A stretch of 39,324 nucleotides of DNA from Desulfosporosinus sp. GTDB taxonomy: Bacteria; Bacillota; Desulfitobacteriia; Desulfitobacteriales; Desulfitobacteriaceae. The notes under the pieces were generated by a model. It was given only the letters and a program-made list of their open reading frames with translations. It was not told the DNA's origin and made no database searches. Below are positions 16,053 to 24,335 of the stretch, piece after piece. The stretch lies in the NCBI GenBank assembly GCA_027353165.1, contig DAIEHY010000005.1:1-39324 (forward strand), in the 5' to 3' direction. Each line of letters opens with the position of its first letter. Positions within the stretch are counted from its first letter, which is position 1. The position numbers and the translations under genes were made by a program.

Positions 16053-16595
16053 TCATTTCGCTTTATCCCTCGAGGCCGCGTACTCGTCTCTTACCCAACG
16101 GGGAAGAACTTTGTCGAGCTGACTCTTAAATATCAGGTATAGGTTTAACGGGATCCTGTTCGAGCCGAAGAAATAAATAGGGTTGATGTAATACTGCGTG
16201 ATTGTCTCACTGCCCACCAGGACCGTTACCTTTGCGATCATGCTTACCCTGATCATGCTCCGCACAAACTCTTTAGCCTGGTATGCTCTCAGTCCTACAA
16301 GCTCACCGATCTGCTCCTCGTTATAAGCCTTCACCCCACCACTGCCCCGATACCCTAACATGTTGGTGTTGGACCACATATGTTTCACGAGCGTTACCAT
16401 CTGCCCGCGCTCCTTCATCGTCATGGACTCGGGAAAGCCTACATCTGCAAAGGATTTAGCGAAGTTCTTACGCGCCCAAAACAAGTAACCTTTCTCATCA
16501 TGGAACGCGGCTGCTAGATGCTGTACCTTCTCGTTTGTCACTTCTCCTGTATCCGGATTAATGTATTGGGTCTTCTTAATGAGGTTATTACCCAT
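16053..16595 (-). CDS. Putative winged-helix protein, RepL-like
   Basis: A 180-residue protein that I match only loosely. It opens with Q-Y-I-N-P-D-T-G-E-V, as some plasmid RepL proteins do, contains a helix-turn-helix candidate (N-E-E-Q-I-G-E-L-V-G-L-R-A-Y-Q-A-K-E-F-V), and then a wing-like T-I-T-Q-Y-Y-I-N-P-I-Y-F-F-G-S-N-R segment resembling the 'own product is a local DNA-binding protein' layout of RepL. It stands between small and large terminase genes, behind a leader with a perfect 10-bp inverted repeat (16615-16624/16653-16662). It may regulate late genes or take part in packaging. Confidence 0.55.
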   Translation of the reverse strand: MGNNLIKKTQYINPDTGEVTNEKVQHLAAAFHDEKGYLFWARKNFAKSFADVGFPESMTMKERGQMVTLVKHMWSNTNMLGYRGSGGVKAYNEEQIGELVGLRAYQAKEFVRSMIRVSMIAKVTVLVGSETITQYYINPIYFFGSNRIPLNLYLIFKSQLDKVLPRWVRDEYAASRDKAK

Positions 16596-17119
16596 TAATC
16601 CGCGTTCCTTTCCAGTTGGTTTTTGTGCCTAAAAACAGCTTAAAATAGGTCGAAAAACCAACGGCCAAAAATGCTCCAATCCATTGGTGTGAGCGGATGG
16701 CCAAAGTTTACCCATGTAAAGATACTATAGTATCTACGTTGTATCCTTACATGCCTCCCTACCTTGAGGCCGTTTGATAGGGTTATAAGTTTCAAAAAAT
16801 ATGAGAATAATTGTTGAGGCTACCGCCACCCCCTCAGCCGGAAGTGGAAATAGAAGGTGGCGGGCATACTACACTGAATTAGTTGGGTCCGAGAACTATG
16901 ATTATGTAAAGTAGTACCTGTTACACCTAAACCCTGTAGCCCTTGCAGGAGTAGGGCCGTATGCTAGTGGTTACTATGTGTCATGCTGATAGGTTACTAA
17001 CTAGGGTCAACGTCCATGGGTAACGCACGAATTGTTTGTGATTGACAGACAACTCAAGCCCGAGCGGGCCATAGCCACCACAATAGACAATACTCATACA
17101 TAACCTTGGAGGTTAATCA
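16596..17119. other. Gene-free stretch between TerS and winged-helix gene
   Basis: About 524 bases without a supportable gene. It contains a perfect 10-bp inverted repeat (GTTGGTTTTT 16615-16624, AAAAACCAAC 16653-16662), a perfect 14-bp palindrome GATACTATAGTATC (16721-16734), GCCCG-AG-CGGGC (17058-17069) and TAACCT-TGG-AGGTTA (17101-17115). A packaging start site, a late promoter or a structured RNA could be here. A 37-codon plus-strand frame at 16801-16914 has no ribosome binding site. Confidence 0.6.
16615..16662. repeat. Perfect 10-bp inverted repeat in the leader of the winged-helix gene
   Basis: The arms GTTGGTTTTT and AAAAACCAAC are separated by 28 bases and lie 20 bases upstream of the ATG at 16595. 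In the mRNA they would form a stem just before the ribosome binding site, so a role as operator or translational control element is possible. Confidence 0.6.
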
Positions 17120-17656
17120 CTACTCAACTGATTTGATATCGATTGTCTCCACTTTATTTAACTGCCTCATCTGCTTGAATGTATCTTGTATCTCCTCAAG
17201 CATGGGCACCTTGATCTCAATCGTTTTCTCTACCTCGTGCTTATCTCTCCAGTCTTTTGGCTTACGATTCTTAAGCCAGAATATCTGAGCAGTAACGTCT
17301 GATTGCACTTCCTTCGTCACAACTTTAGTGATCTTCAATTCCTGTTTTACCGCCCCATTTTCATCTAGTATGGGATACCCGAACTTATCTTTAATTGTGA
17401 CTAGCTCCCTCGTTATCTCCTCGTACGCATAGCCCTGGGTACGCTTAAACAGTGCATTCTCAACAGCTATGTCAACGACTTCTTTGCCCCTTTTTAAGGC
17501 TTCACGCAATTCAGGATGTGCATGCTTGTACACGTTTAGTGTTTGCTCACTAATACCCAAATTATGGCATATATCTTTTTCAAGTAGGCCGTCCCTGCAC
17601 CATGCTTCAACGAGCACTAACTTGCTTTCGACTTCTGGCCATTTACTCACAGCCAT
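17120..17656 (-). CDS. terS: Terminase small subunit
   Basis: ATG 17656 is preceded by TAGGAG at a suitable distance and is preferred to a TTG nine bases upstream that would abut the binding site. The 178-residue product has an N-terminal helix-turn-helix (L-L-E-K-D-I-C-H-N-L-G-I-S-E-Q-T-L-N-V-Y) that would bind the packaging site, then the G-K-E-V-V-D-I-A-V-E-N-A-L segment and the conserved T-A-Q-I-F-W-L-K-N-R-K-P motif followed by W-R-D-K, characteristic of this phage small-terminase group. The C-terminal tail would contact the large subunit. Confidence 0.88.
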   Translation of the reverse strand: MAVSKWPEVESKLVLVEAWCRDGLLEKDICHNLGISEQTLNVYKHAHPELREALKRGKEVVDIAVENALFKRTQGYAYEEITRELVTIKDKFGYPILDENGAVKQELKITKVVTKEVQSDVTAQIFWLKNRKPKDWRDKHEVEKTIEIKVPMLEEIQDTFKQMRQLNKVETIDIKSVE

Positions 17657-17668
17657 ATGCCCCAACTC

Positions 17669-17854
17669 CTAACCAAGGAATACCCCTTTATTTGAGCGCA
17701 TTAACGAATCCATTGACCTGAACTTCGTGCTCTCTTCATACAGCTCATTGAGCAGCTTTTGAACGAGACACTTTCCATCCCAGTTTTTGCAGTTGGCGCA
17801 GTTTTCTTTAAGCCCAACTTTTTTAGCGTCGAATCCTACACACTTAGCACCCAA
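17669..17854 (-). CDS. Small Cys-rich protein upstream of small terminase
   Basis: A 61-residue protein starting at TTG 17854, which follows an AAGGCGGTGAT-type binding site by six bases; no ATG or GTG is available in frame. It has Cys at 5, 19, 22 and 29 (E-N-C-A-N-C-K-N-W-D-G-K-C), a pattern that suggests a small zinc knuckle. The stop lies 12 bases before the small terminase start, so it is likely the first gene of the late operon. Function unknown. Confidence 0.6.
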   Translation of the reverse strand: MGAKCVGFDAKKVGLKENCANCKNWDGKCLVQKLLNELYEESTKFRSMDSLMRSNKGVFLG

Positions 17855-17884
17855 CCAACAATCACCGCCTTTTTAGACATAAAG

Positions 17885-17905
17885 GAAAGAGCCTAAATGG
17901 CTCTT
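17885..17905 (-). terminator. Hairpin at the early/late boundary
   Basis: AAAGAGCC (17885-17892) and GGCTCTTT (17898-17905) form a perfect 8-bp stem with a 5-base loop, with A/T-rich sequence on both sides, so it can act in either direction. It lies after the ArpU-like gene and before the late operon. Just upstream on the minus strand TTGTCA followed by TATAAG is a weak candidate late promoter, in which case the hairpin would lie at the 5' end of the late transcript. Confidence 0.6.
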
Positions 17906-17983
17906 TAAAAAAGTTCCCTATACTTATAGGTGCAAATCGTATGACAAAACGACGTTTATTTTTTATGGGTACCTCTCGAGAGA

Positions 17984-18505
17984 CTAAAACATTGCCTCTT
18001 GAACGGGCTTTTTAAAGATAATTCCACTGTCGGTTAACTCGGATACCAGGGCGAATATCTTATCTTCTGCCCTTTTGACGAGCGTTTGCACCGTGGCTTT
18101 TTGTACTTTCATCAGCTCGGCTGCTGCAGTGAACGAGTAACCGCTGCCTCTTACATATGAGTAGGCTTCTCGCTCTTTTTTGCTTAGAATACTCAAGACA
18201 ATTCCTAAATCAGCGATGGCCTTTTTCATTTCTGGGCTAATCTCTGGCGGACGACTCTGTATTGCGACTGCCCTTACAAAAGCCGCACTTTGCGGATCCA
18301 CGGGTATTTCCCTTCGTAGAGAGCTTAACCTTGTTATTCCTCGTCTGGAGTCAGGGTTTTTGCCCTTCTCCATATATTTAATTGAGTAACCCAGGCTTTC
18401 GATACAACCGGCTAATAACGATCGATCCTCTCTGCTGGTGGCCACTGTCCGCGCTTTATTAACACTTCGCAGAGCTATTCGATATTCCTTGATGAGTTTT
18501 TTCAC
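17984..18505 (-). CDS. ArpU-like / sigma-region-4-like late transcription regulator
   Basis: I place the start at GTG 18505 (173 residues), which follows GGGGGTGG by six bases and gives the usual V-K-K-L-I-K-E-Y-R N-terminus; an upstream ATG at 18559 would lie inside the preceding small gene without a binding site. The middle (E-S-L-G-Y-S-I-K-Y-M-E-K-G) and the C-terminal sigma-70 region-4-like HTH (L-S-K-K-E-R-E-A-Y-S-Y-V through A-T-V-Q-T-L-V-K-R-A-E-D-K-I) are characteristic of ArpU-type phage proteins. It is the last early gene and probably switches on the late operon beginning 130 bases downstream. Confidence 0.82.
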   Translation of the reverse strand: MKKLIKEYRIALRSVNKARTVATSREDRSLLAGCIESLGYSIKYMEKGKNPDSRRGITRLSSLRREIPVDPQSAAFVRAVAIQSRPPEISPEMKKAIADLGIVLSILSKKEREAYSYVRGSGYSFTAAAELMKVQKATVQTLVKRAEDKIFALVSELTDSGIIFKKPVQEAMF

Positions 18506-18534
18506 CGTTGGCCACCCCCGTCGATCAGTCTTTC

Positions 18535-18645
18535 TTACCCGCACTGGCTCCATCCGCATGACGGATCAGGGCACTGAATACATCCACCTATGTGTATTAC
18601 TGTTAATCCGCAATATGGGCAACCATTACCTTCAGGTTTGGCCAT
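18535..18645 (-). CDS. 36-residue zinc-ribbon-like protein
   Basis: ATG 18645 follows an excellent AGGGAGG binding site located at the end of the dUTPase gene. The product has six or seven Cys in pairs (C-P-Y-C-G near residue 9, then C-I-Q-C-P-D-P-S-C-G and a last C), the pattern of a compact zinc ribbon. Its stop lies 30 bases before the GTG of the ArpU-like gene. Small zinc ribbons like this recur in phage early operons; the role is unknown, possibly binding a host enzyme or nucleic acid. Confidence 0.75.
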   Translation of the reverse strand: MAKPEGNGCPYCGLTVIHIGGCIQCPDPSCGWSQCG

Positions 18646-18647
18646 CC

Positions 18648-19088
18648 TCAAAACCTCCCTGTCGATCCGAATCCATCAACGCCACGATCCGTCTCTGATA
18701 GATCGTCCACTCTGGAGAAACAAGCTGTCAGACAAGGTAAGATCACCAACTGGGCCAGTCTTTCATAGGGCTCGATAACTACGGACTTATCAGTTACGTT
18801 TACAACGACCAGGTGGATCTCCCCTCGGTAGTTTGCATCGATGGTTCCAGAGATCGTAAGTTTACCCTCGACAGCTGCCCCACTTCTTGGCCTTACATCG
18901 CCAACAAATCCTTCAGGTATCTCGACAGCCACACCTGTCGGGATTTTTACTGTTTTCTCGGGATGAAGAAGAATAGGCTGATCGATCCGTGCCCTTAGAT
19001 CTGCCCCCGCGTCATCGGGGAATTTTCTTGAAGGTTCAAAGACAGGGTGGTCAGTATTTATAAGTTTATAATTAACAATCACTCTCAA
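18648..19088 (-). CDS. dut: dUTP diphosphatase
   Basis: A 146-residue trimeric-type dUTPase that hydrolyses dUTP to dUMP and pyrophosphate, lowering uracil incorporation and supplying dTMP synthesis. All five motifs are present: D-A-G-A-D-L-R (26-32), P-R-S-G-A-A (67-72), G-T-I-D-A-N-Y-R-G-E-I (81-91), E-R-L-A-Q-L-V (109-115) and R-G-V-D-G-F-G-S-T-G (135-144). Motif 3 has Asn where most bacterial enzymes have a shorter turn, but Asp84 and Tyr87 are in place. The start overlaps the helicase stop by four bases. Confidence 0.95.
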   Translation of the reverse strand: MRVIVNYKLINTDHPVFEPSRKFPDDAGADLRARIDQPILLHPEKTVKIPTGVAVEIPEGFVGDVRPRSGAAVEGKLTISGTIDANYRGEIHLVVVNVTDKSVVIEPYERLAQLVILPCLTACFSRVDDLSETDRGVDGFGSTGRF

Positions 19089-20467
19089 GATTGGTCACCT
19101 CTCACTTTCTCAATTCTGGCTTTCACCGCATACATCAAGGCATCTTGCCCAGCGGCTTTTCTCTCTAAGGCTTCCACCGCGTCCTCGTCTATGGTCCCCT
19201 CTGCCACAAGTCGCATAACAACGACCCGTCGAGTCTGTCCTTGTCGGTGTACTCTGGCATTCGCTTGCTGGTCCTCTTCTAGACTCCATATTTGATCAAA
19301 CCAGACAACCGTCTGACAACTCGATTCTTGGAGGTTGAGGCCATGACCGGCACTCTTTGGATGCAGTAGCAGCAGGGGTATTTTATCGTTGTTCCAGTCC
19401 GCGATATCTTGACTCCCGTCTTTTCCTTTTCGCAGGATCTGCGCTTTTGGAAAACGTTCTTCGATCCGGGATAACGAGTGCTTGAAGTTGTAAAACACCA
19501 TGACCGGCTTACCGTTTGCAGCCTCAATGATATCCTCTAGTGCGTCCAGCTTGGCGTCGTGGATCTGCTTAACTCCTCGCTCCTCGTCATAGACTGCTCC
19601 GGAGGCCATCTGCAAAAGCTTGTTTGACAGCACTGCTGCGGTAATTGCGACGACATCCGCGTCCAGATAAGGCAGCAACATGTCTTTCTCAAGCTTTTTG
19701 TATAAGTCCCGCGCCGGTTCGGATAATTTGATCGGGACGGCTATGTCAATTCTCTCCGGAAGCTCCAGCCAATCCTCGGACTTCATTGACACCGCGATAT
19801 CTGATATGGCGTCATAGATCCGCTGCTCTGCCTCCTGTTTCTCTTTCCACTCGTAAACAACATGTCCGCTTCTGGCTCCCGGTGTAAAATAATGATCCCT
19901 GTAACTCGTGATTGTCTTACCTAAACGATCCCCCTGGTCAAGTAGGTATATCTCTGGCCAAAGGTCCATTAAGCCGTTAGGTGCTGGGGTGCCGGTTAAT
20001 CCAATCACCCGTTTCATCAGTGGCCGCACTCGACGCAACGCTCGGAATCGTTTAGACTGGCCATTCTTGAAACTGGATAACTCATCGATCACAACGGTGT
20101 CAAAGTTCCAAGCAGTACCCAGCTCACTCACTAACCACTCGACGTTCTCCCTGTTGATCACCCAGATATCGGCATCGGCCTTAAGCGCTTTTCTTCGTGC
20201 CACTGCGGATCCTAACACCTTGCTAATCCGAAGATGCTGTAAGTGGTCCCATTTCTCCGTCTCTCTGGCCCAAGTGTCATCCGCTACTCTCAGGGGTGCG
20301 ATGACCAGGACTCGGGTTGCATCGTAGTAATCATTCAGCAATAAGTCGATCGCGGTTAAGGTGCTCACGGTTTTGCCCAAACCCATTTCTAACAGGAGGG
20401 CTATATAAGGCGTGTCCAATATTCTTTGAGTGGCGTAATCCTGGTATTGATGCGCCTTATATTTCAC
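19085..20467 (-). CDS. SNF2-type DEAD/DEAH-like DNA helicase
   Basis: A 460-residue superfamily 2 ATPase common in Bacillota phage replication modules. Domain 1 has motif I E-M-G-L-G-K-T (27-33), motif II V-I-D-E-L-S-S-F-K (126-134, a D-E-L-S form in place of D-E-A-H) and motif III L-T-G-T-P-A-P-N-G (157-165). Domain 2 has the M-V-F-Y-N-F segment, G-H-G-L-N-L-Q and motif VI Q-A-N-A-R-V-H-R-Q-G-Q. It probably remodels or translocates on DNA during replication. It is coupled to dUTPase and the VRR-NUC gene by four-base overlaps. Confidence 0.93.
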   Translation of the reverse strand: MKYKAHQYQDYATQRILDTPYIALLLEMGLGKTVSTLTAIDLLLNDYYDATRVLVIAPLRVADDTWARETEKWDHLQHLRISKVLGSAVARRKALKADADIWVINRENVEWLVSELGTAWNFDTVVIDELSSFKNGQSKRFRALRRVRPLMKRVIGLTGTPAPNGLMDLWPEIYLLDQGDRLGKTITSYRDHYFTPGARSGHVVYEWKEKQEAEQRIYDAISDIAVSMKSEDWLELPERIDIAVPIKLSEPARDLYKKLEKDMLLPYLDADVVAITAAVLSNKLLQMASGAVYDEERGVKQIHDAKLDALEDIIEAANGKPVMVFYNFKHSLSRIEERFPKAQILRKGKDGSQDIADWNNDKIPLLLLHPKSAGHGLNLQESSCQTVVWFDQIWSLEEDQQANARVHRQGQTRRVVVMRLVAEGTIDEDAVEALERKAAGQDALMYAVKARIEKVRGDQS

Positions 20468-20745
20468 TCACTGCTCACCTCGTTAATAAATTTATCAATA
20501 TCCTCATCGGAGTCGATCTTGTAAACTCGATGTCCTAGATTACGAAGGATCTTTGCCCACCTCACCTGAAGGGGCTCCAAAGGTTTACCCGGTGCTTTCA
20601 TCTCGACATATATCGTTCGTCCGCCTGGGAGAATTACCAATCGATCTGGGACACCTCGGTTTCCTGTTGATACCCACTTCGGCGCTCGCCCTCCGATCCG
20701 TACGACTTCCCTTACCAAGCGACGTTCTAATTTTGATTCACGCAA
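20464..20745 (-). CDS. VRR-NUC domain nuclease
   Basis: A 93-residue PD-(D/E)XK nuclease of the stand-alone phage VRR-NUC type. Catalytic positions visible are E7, D34 in R-G-V-P-D-R, E48-x-K50 in Y-V-E-M-K-A-P-G, and Q60 in the L-Q motif. It probably cuts branched replication intermediates (Holliday-junction-like) and is regularly found beside the SNF2 helicase. The start ATG follows AGGAGGACAACTAAAT-like sequence, and its end overlaps the helicase start. Confidence 0.92.
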   Translation of the reverse strand: MRESKLERRLVREVVRIGGRAPKWVSTGNRGVPDRLVILPGGRTIYVEMKAPGKPLEPLQVRWAKILRNLGHRVYKIDSDEDIDKFINEVSSE

Positions 20746-20898
20746 TTTAGTTGTCCTCCTGAATCGTTGTAACAGATAAATCTCTCACACACGTGTATGT
20801 GCGCAAATACGCGTTTGCATAGGGCGTGCGCTTATACGTGTTTTTATATTCCTATGCTAATTACTTATTATCTTTAATAGGGTTTTTTACTGATACAA

Positions 20899-21048
20899 CT
20901 GTCACAGGATACTCTTAACCCTTGGTATTACTGGGTTTTATGTGTATCAGATAACCTAGTTTTATCTGTCACCTTACTGCTACAACTGTTACAAATCTTG
21001 TGACAGATGTGACAGCAATGTGACAGTAAATATCGGGTTATCTGTCAC
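20899..21048. repeat. Cluster of CTGTCAC/GTGACAG heptamers
   Basis: CTGTCAC occurs at 20899-20905, 20966-20972 and 21042-21048, its complement GTGACAG at 21000-21006, 21009-21015 and 21020-21026, and a variant CTGTTAC at 20986-20992. TTATCTGTCAC is repeated at 20962-20972 and 21038-21048. The cluster begins in the last codons of the primase-helicase gene and fills the gap before the VRR-NUC gene, a plausible place for replication-protein binding sites. Confidence 0.7.
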
Positions 21049-23386
21049 ACTTTTCGAAGACCGTTTGTGTCCCATAACCTGGTACGCGTGCCCTATTTTT
21101 CCGTTCCCTCCATCCAGGTATGCGACGGAAAATATCACAAATCTCACGTGCCTCCCAAGGACGGATAGAACCCGCTTTGTTGTGTAGGCACTCAGCCCAC
21201 ACTTGGGACGCGCATACACGATTAAGGAATCTCTGATCAGTGGTCTCATTGCCGAATTCATCCTCAATAGGTTTTTCTAGCCACTCCTGGATTAGTCCGA
21301 CACGGGGGTCGTCTTCCATATGCAGTCCTTGAATGCGGGATGCCTGCTGCTCGATCTCTGGGGAAAGAGTAAGCAATTCACCGAGTCTGAATGCTTGCAA
21401 GACCTCCGCCCATATTTGTCCGATCTCGTACTCAGAGAGATCTGTAAATATGTTCTTACCCCTTTTGTCTGGGTCGACCACAACCGGCCAGAAGCGACGG
21501 TTGCCTGTCGGGTCCTTCAGGAAATTCCAGTTATTTGTTGTTCCGAAAAACACGCATTTGCGTGGGAAATCTGTAACGACACGGTCATAAGCTACCCGAT
21601 ATTTATCACTGCGCTTAGTGACGAACTGCTTGATTTCGTCTACCTCGGTCTTAGTCATGCCTGCCAACTCACCGAACTCAAATATCCAAGCTGATTGTAG
21701 ATGCTCTCCTGCGTCTTTCGAATCAAAGGTTTTTAGGGAATCACTAAACCAGTTCCTTGCCATCATTTGGACAATCGTGCTTTTACCGGCTCCTTGCGGG
21801 CCAACCAATACCAGCATATAGTCGAATTTGCATCCCGGCTCATAAAGTCTTTTGACAGCCGCTATGAACATTTTCCGGGTTACTTCTTTTACATAATCCG
21901 AGTCTTCTGCTCCTAAGTAATCTATAAATAGCCGATCGATCCGCGGGGATCCATCCCACTCCTGCGCCTCCAGGTATTCAATAATAGGATGGAACCGGTT
22001 GATATGCGCCACCTCGGTGAAAGCGTTCTGAATGATATTTGCTGATTTGATCTCATATTTCTTTCCGAACCAGTGCTGGAGTCTCTTGTCGTCGGCCCCT
22101 AACCATGGTTCGTAATCCTCGTGTTTTCGCTCTCGATCACGCCATGGTAATTTCTTTCGAATGACCTCTGTATTACCAAAAGCATCATAAGCAAGTACCC
22201 CATCCCACAACCCATTTGACAAGATGACCTCCACATTTCGAGACGTCGATAGGGGAAATCCACTCTTTGTGTTCATTTTCAGCTGATCGATCCAGTCAAC
22301 GTCACCAGGCTTTTTTTCGACCTTCTCCTCAGGCTCAGTCCCGTCGAAGTCGTCCGACAGCTCTGATAATCTCTCCCGCTTTACTTTGCCGTCTTGAGTG
22401 GCGAACGCGACCATGGCCGTATGACTCGGCAGTTTATCGATATTGGTTTTCTCACTTGCCCGATCGTCCAACTTCCCGAACTTGTGCAGCCGGACCAAAT
22501 CGAAGGCATTAACCTCTCTACCACTACACGGATCACTCTCATGATGCGAATAAGCGAACGTGTCCTCGTCATACACGACCAATCCCCCAAAGCTACTGGA
22601 GCCAACGTGAGTATACCGTGTAAGGCCATCGTCTACCGGCTCGTATGTCTCCGGCAGGAAGGTATCAATGGCCTCGCTGATGGGGTAGCAGCGGCAAAAG
22701 GCCCCTACTACCCCGAGCTTGGCTTTAGGATCCTCCATACGCTTGGACGTTTGCCGCTGCGCCTTATCATCAACGTGTCGTGGCCACTGAAGCGGATCCC
22801 GCCAATCAGTGTATTGGGCTAAGACTCCATCGACGTTTAAAGGGTCACCTTCGTATACCTCGAGCATCGGCTCAGCATCTTTACTACAACTCGGTAGGTA
22901 CATCAGCCGGTGCACGTCGAAGGTCGTTTTATCGAAATACTCCATGCCGATCTGCTCTGATAGTTTACGACTAACCGCTGCATACTCGTCTGGACTCATA
23001 GCACGATCAACGGGCACGAGTAGACGGTATTTGGGCTTCTCAGGTCGATGGCTGTGCGTGGAGTAGATTACGTAGGCCGTCCCGCCTAGCACGAGCTCAC
23101 AGGCGAATAGGAAGCCCTCGTCCGCGTGATCCACGTCCAGGGTAATCAAACTCCGTGTGTCTACGTTTTCCTTTTTACGTCGCCCGCCCCGGACGAGTCC
23201 GCCCACGAAGGCCGGACCGTCTTTGAGCTTACCGCGGGCGATATTATTCATTTTTTCGTATTGATCCATCGTCTCGGACGTGCGTCTGACCTTGCGCAAC
23301 TTGTCGACGAACTCATCCCAAGTCGGGTATTCCGGCTTCCAGTTCGTGTCGGCCCGGTGCTTTCCGAAGCTAATGTCTAGTTCCAT
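21038..23386 (-). CDS. Primase-helicase of the virulence-associated E (VapE) type
   Basis: A 782-residue replication initiator. The N-terminal 200 residues look like an archaeo-eukaryotic-primase-type domain: L-D-V-D-H-A-D (83-89, a D-x-D metal pair), Y-S-T-H-S-H (108-113) and P-K-Y-R-L-L-V-P (118-125). After a linker, the VapE domain begins near 365; Walker A is G-P-Q-G-A-G-K-S-T (529-537), Walker B-like W-I-F-E-F-G-E-L (567-574), followed by K-R-S-D-K-Y-R, F-F-G-T-T-N-N and T-G-N-R-R-F-W-P-V, all typical of this superfamily 3-like helicase. It probably opens the origin and makes primers for the phage polymerase. Confidence 0.92.
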   Translation of the reverse strand: MELDISFGKHRADTNWKPEYPTWDEFVDKLRKVRRTSETMDQYEKMNNIARGKLKDGPAFVGGLVRGGRRKKENVDTRSLITLDVDHADEGFLFACELVLGGTAYVIYSTHSHRPEKPKYRLLVPVDRAMSPDEYAAVSRKLSEQIGMEYFDKTTFDVHRLMYLPSCSKDAEPMLEVYEGDPLNVDGVLAQYTDWRDPLQWPRHVDDKAQRQTSKRMEDPKAKLGVVGAFCRCYPISEAIDTFLPETYEPVDDGLTRYTHVGSSSFGGLVVYDEDTFAYSHHESDPCSGREVNAFDLVRLHKFGKLDDRASEKTNIDKLPSHTAMVAFATQDGKVKRERLSELSDDFDGTEPEEKVEKKPGDVDWIDQLKMNTKSGFPLSTSRNVEVILSNGLWDGVLAYDAFGNTEVIRKKLPWRDRERKHEDYEPWLGADDKRLQHWFGKKYEIKSANIIQNAFTEVAHINRFHPIIEYLEAQEWDGSPRIDRLFIDYLGAEDSDYVKEVTRKMFIAAVKRLYEPGCKFDYMLVLVGPQGAGKSTIVQMMARNWFSDSLKTFDSKDAGEHLQSAWIFEFGELAGMTKTEVDEIKQFVTKRSDKYRVAYDRVVTDFPRKCVFFGTTNNWNFLKDPTGNRRFWPVVVDPDKRGKNIFTDLSEYEIGQIWAEVLQAFRLGELLTLSPEIEQQASRIQGLHMEDDPRVGLIQEWLEKPIEDEFGNETTDQRFLNRVCASQVWAECLHNKAGSIRPWEAREICDIFRRIPGWRERKNRARVPGYGTQTVFEKCDR

Positions 23387-23399
23387 TGGTTCTCACCTC

Positions 23400-24317
23400 T
23401 CATGCCAGTAGATCGTCGAACTCGATCTCCTGTAAACGATCCTGAATTCGTTGAAGGGTCTGGGTCAATACAATCTTTTCATTGGGTATCTCTTTTATCT
23501 CTACCTGGATGTCATCGCCTGTTAGTAGGACCAGATCACGCCGAACGGGATTAGACATATGTCCCACACGAACGGATTGCTTTTTAATAGCCTGTTCAAT
23601 ACGATTGCGAACTGTTCTGGCGTTTCCGAAATTGGGTTGTAGTTTCTCTTGTCGTAGTTGGTGGCCTAAACCTTGACGAAATTCAGCAGTCATACTGTAA
23701 TCGCGTTCGGAGCACATGAACTCTGCGATTTTGACAAGGTCCTTCGTATCGTAATCCGGGAAGTGAATCACGTTCGAGAAGCGAGACCTGAGTCCTGGAT
23801 TACAATCTAGGAGTTCCTCCATCTCCTTTGGGTACCCCGCCACGATAACAACCAGCTCATCTCGCATATCCTCTAACATCTGGACAATGGCCCCCACTGT
23901 CTTCTCGCTAGTCTTAGCTTCCGATGTTCCCAAAAGGGTGTAAGCCTCGTCGATAAATAGAACCCCGCCTTTTGCCTCTTGAAACTTTTTAACTATGGCC
24001 TTTTCCTCATCCCCGACGTACCTACTTACGAAATCGGCATGATGCACTTCGACAAATGGCGGAGTATCTCTGTTAGATTTTAGTAGCCCCAATGCCGCAA
24101 ACGCTTGTCCAATTAACCTGGCTGCTGTCGACTTTCCCGTCCCTGGGTTGCCTGTGAAAACCATGTGATTGGAATGCGGTTCTGCCTTTAGCCCGTTTCG
24201 CTCTCGGAGTTTAGATACCCGAGCGAACGATGTCATTTGTTCGATCTGATCTTTTACACTGGACATACCAGGCATTGCTCCGAGTTGATCCAATGCCTTT
24301 TTTGCTTTAAAGTTCAC
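23400..24317 (-). CDS. AAA+ ATPase of the CbbX/SpoVK-like group
   Basis: A 305-residue AAA+ protein. Walker A is G-N-P-G-T-G-K-S-T (56-64), Walker B V-L-F-I-D-E-A (119-125), sensor 1 I-V-A-G-Y (158-162), an arginine-finger candidate in G-L-R-S-R-F (175-180), and a Y-V-G-D-E-E-K segment (100-106) like the pore/loop region of CbbX, EccA and SpoVK proteins. Such ATPases remodel protein partners. Here it lies between the primase-helicase and a clamp-like protein, so a role in loading or removing a replication protein is possible. The acidic end E-F-D-D-L-L-A is also notable. Confidence 0.88.
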   Translation of the reverse strand: MNFKAKKALDQLGAMPGMSSVKDQIEQMTSFARVSKLRERNGLKAEPHSNHMVFTGNPGTGKSTAARLIGQAFAALGLLKSNRDTPPFVEVHHADFVSRYVGDEEKAIVKKFQEAKGGVLFIDEAYTLLGTSEAKTSEKTVGAIVQMLEDMRDELVVIVAGYPKEMEELLDCNPGLRSRFSNVIHFPDYDTKDLVKIAEFMCSERDYSMTAEFRQGLGHQLRQEKLQPNFGNARTVRNRIEQAIKKQSVRVGHMSNPVRRDLVLLTGDDIQVEIKEIPNEKIVLTQTLQRIQDRLQEIEFDDLLA

Positions 24318-24335
24318 TCAGTTTATCCCCCTCCT

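Noticed and set aside
16801-16914. A 37-codon plus-strand frame starting M-R-I-I-V-E-A-T-A in the gene-free stretch
   Set aside because: It has no ribosome binding site, runs against the late operon, and its composition alone does not prove coding.
16980-17119. tRNA or known riboswitch in the gene-free stretch
   Set aside because: No cloverleaf with T-loop consensus and no known riboswitch core could be seen.
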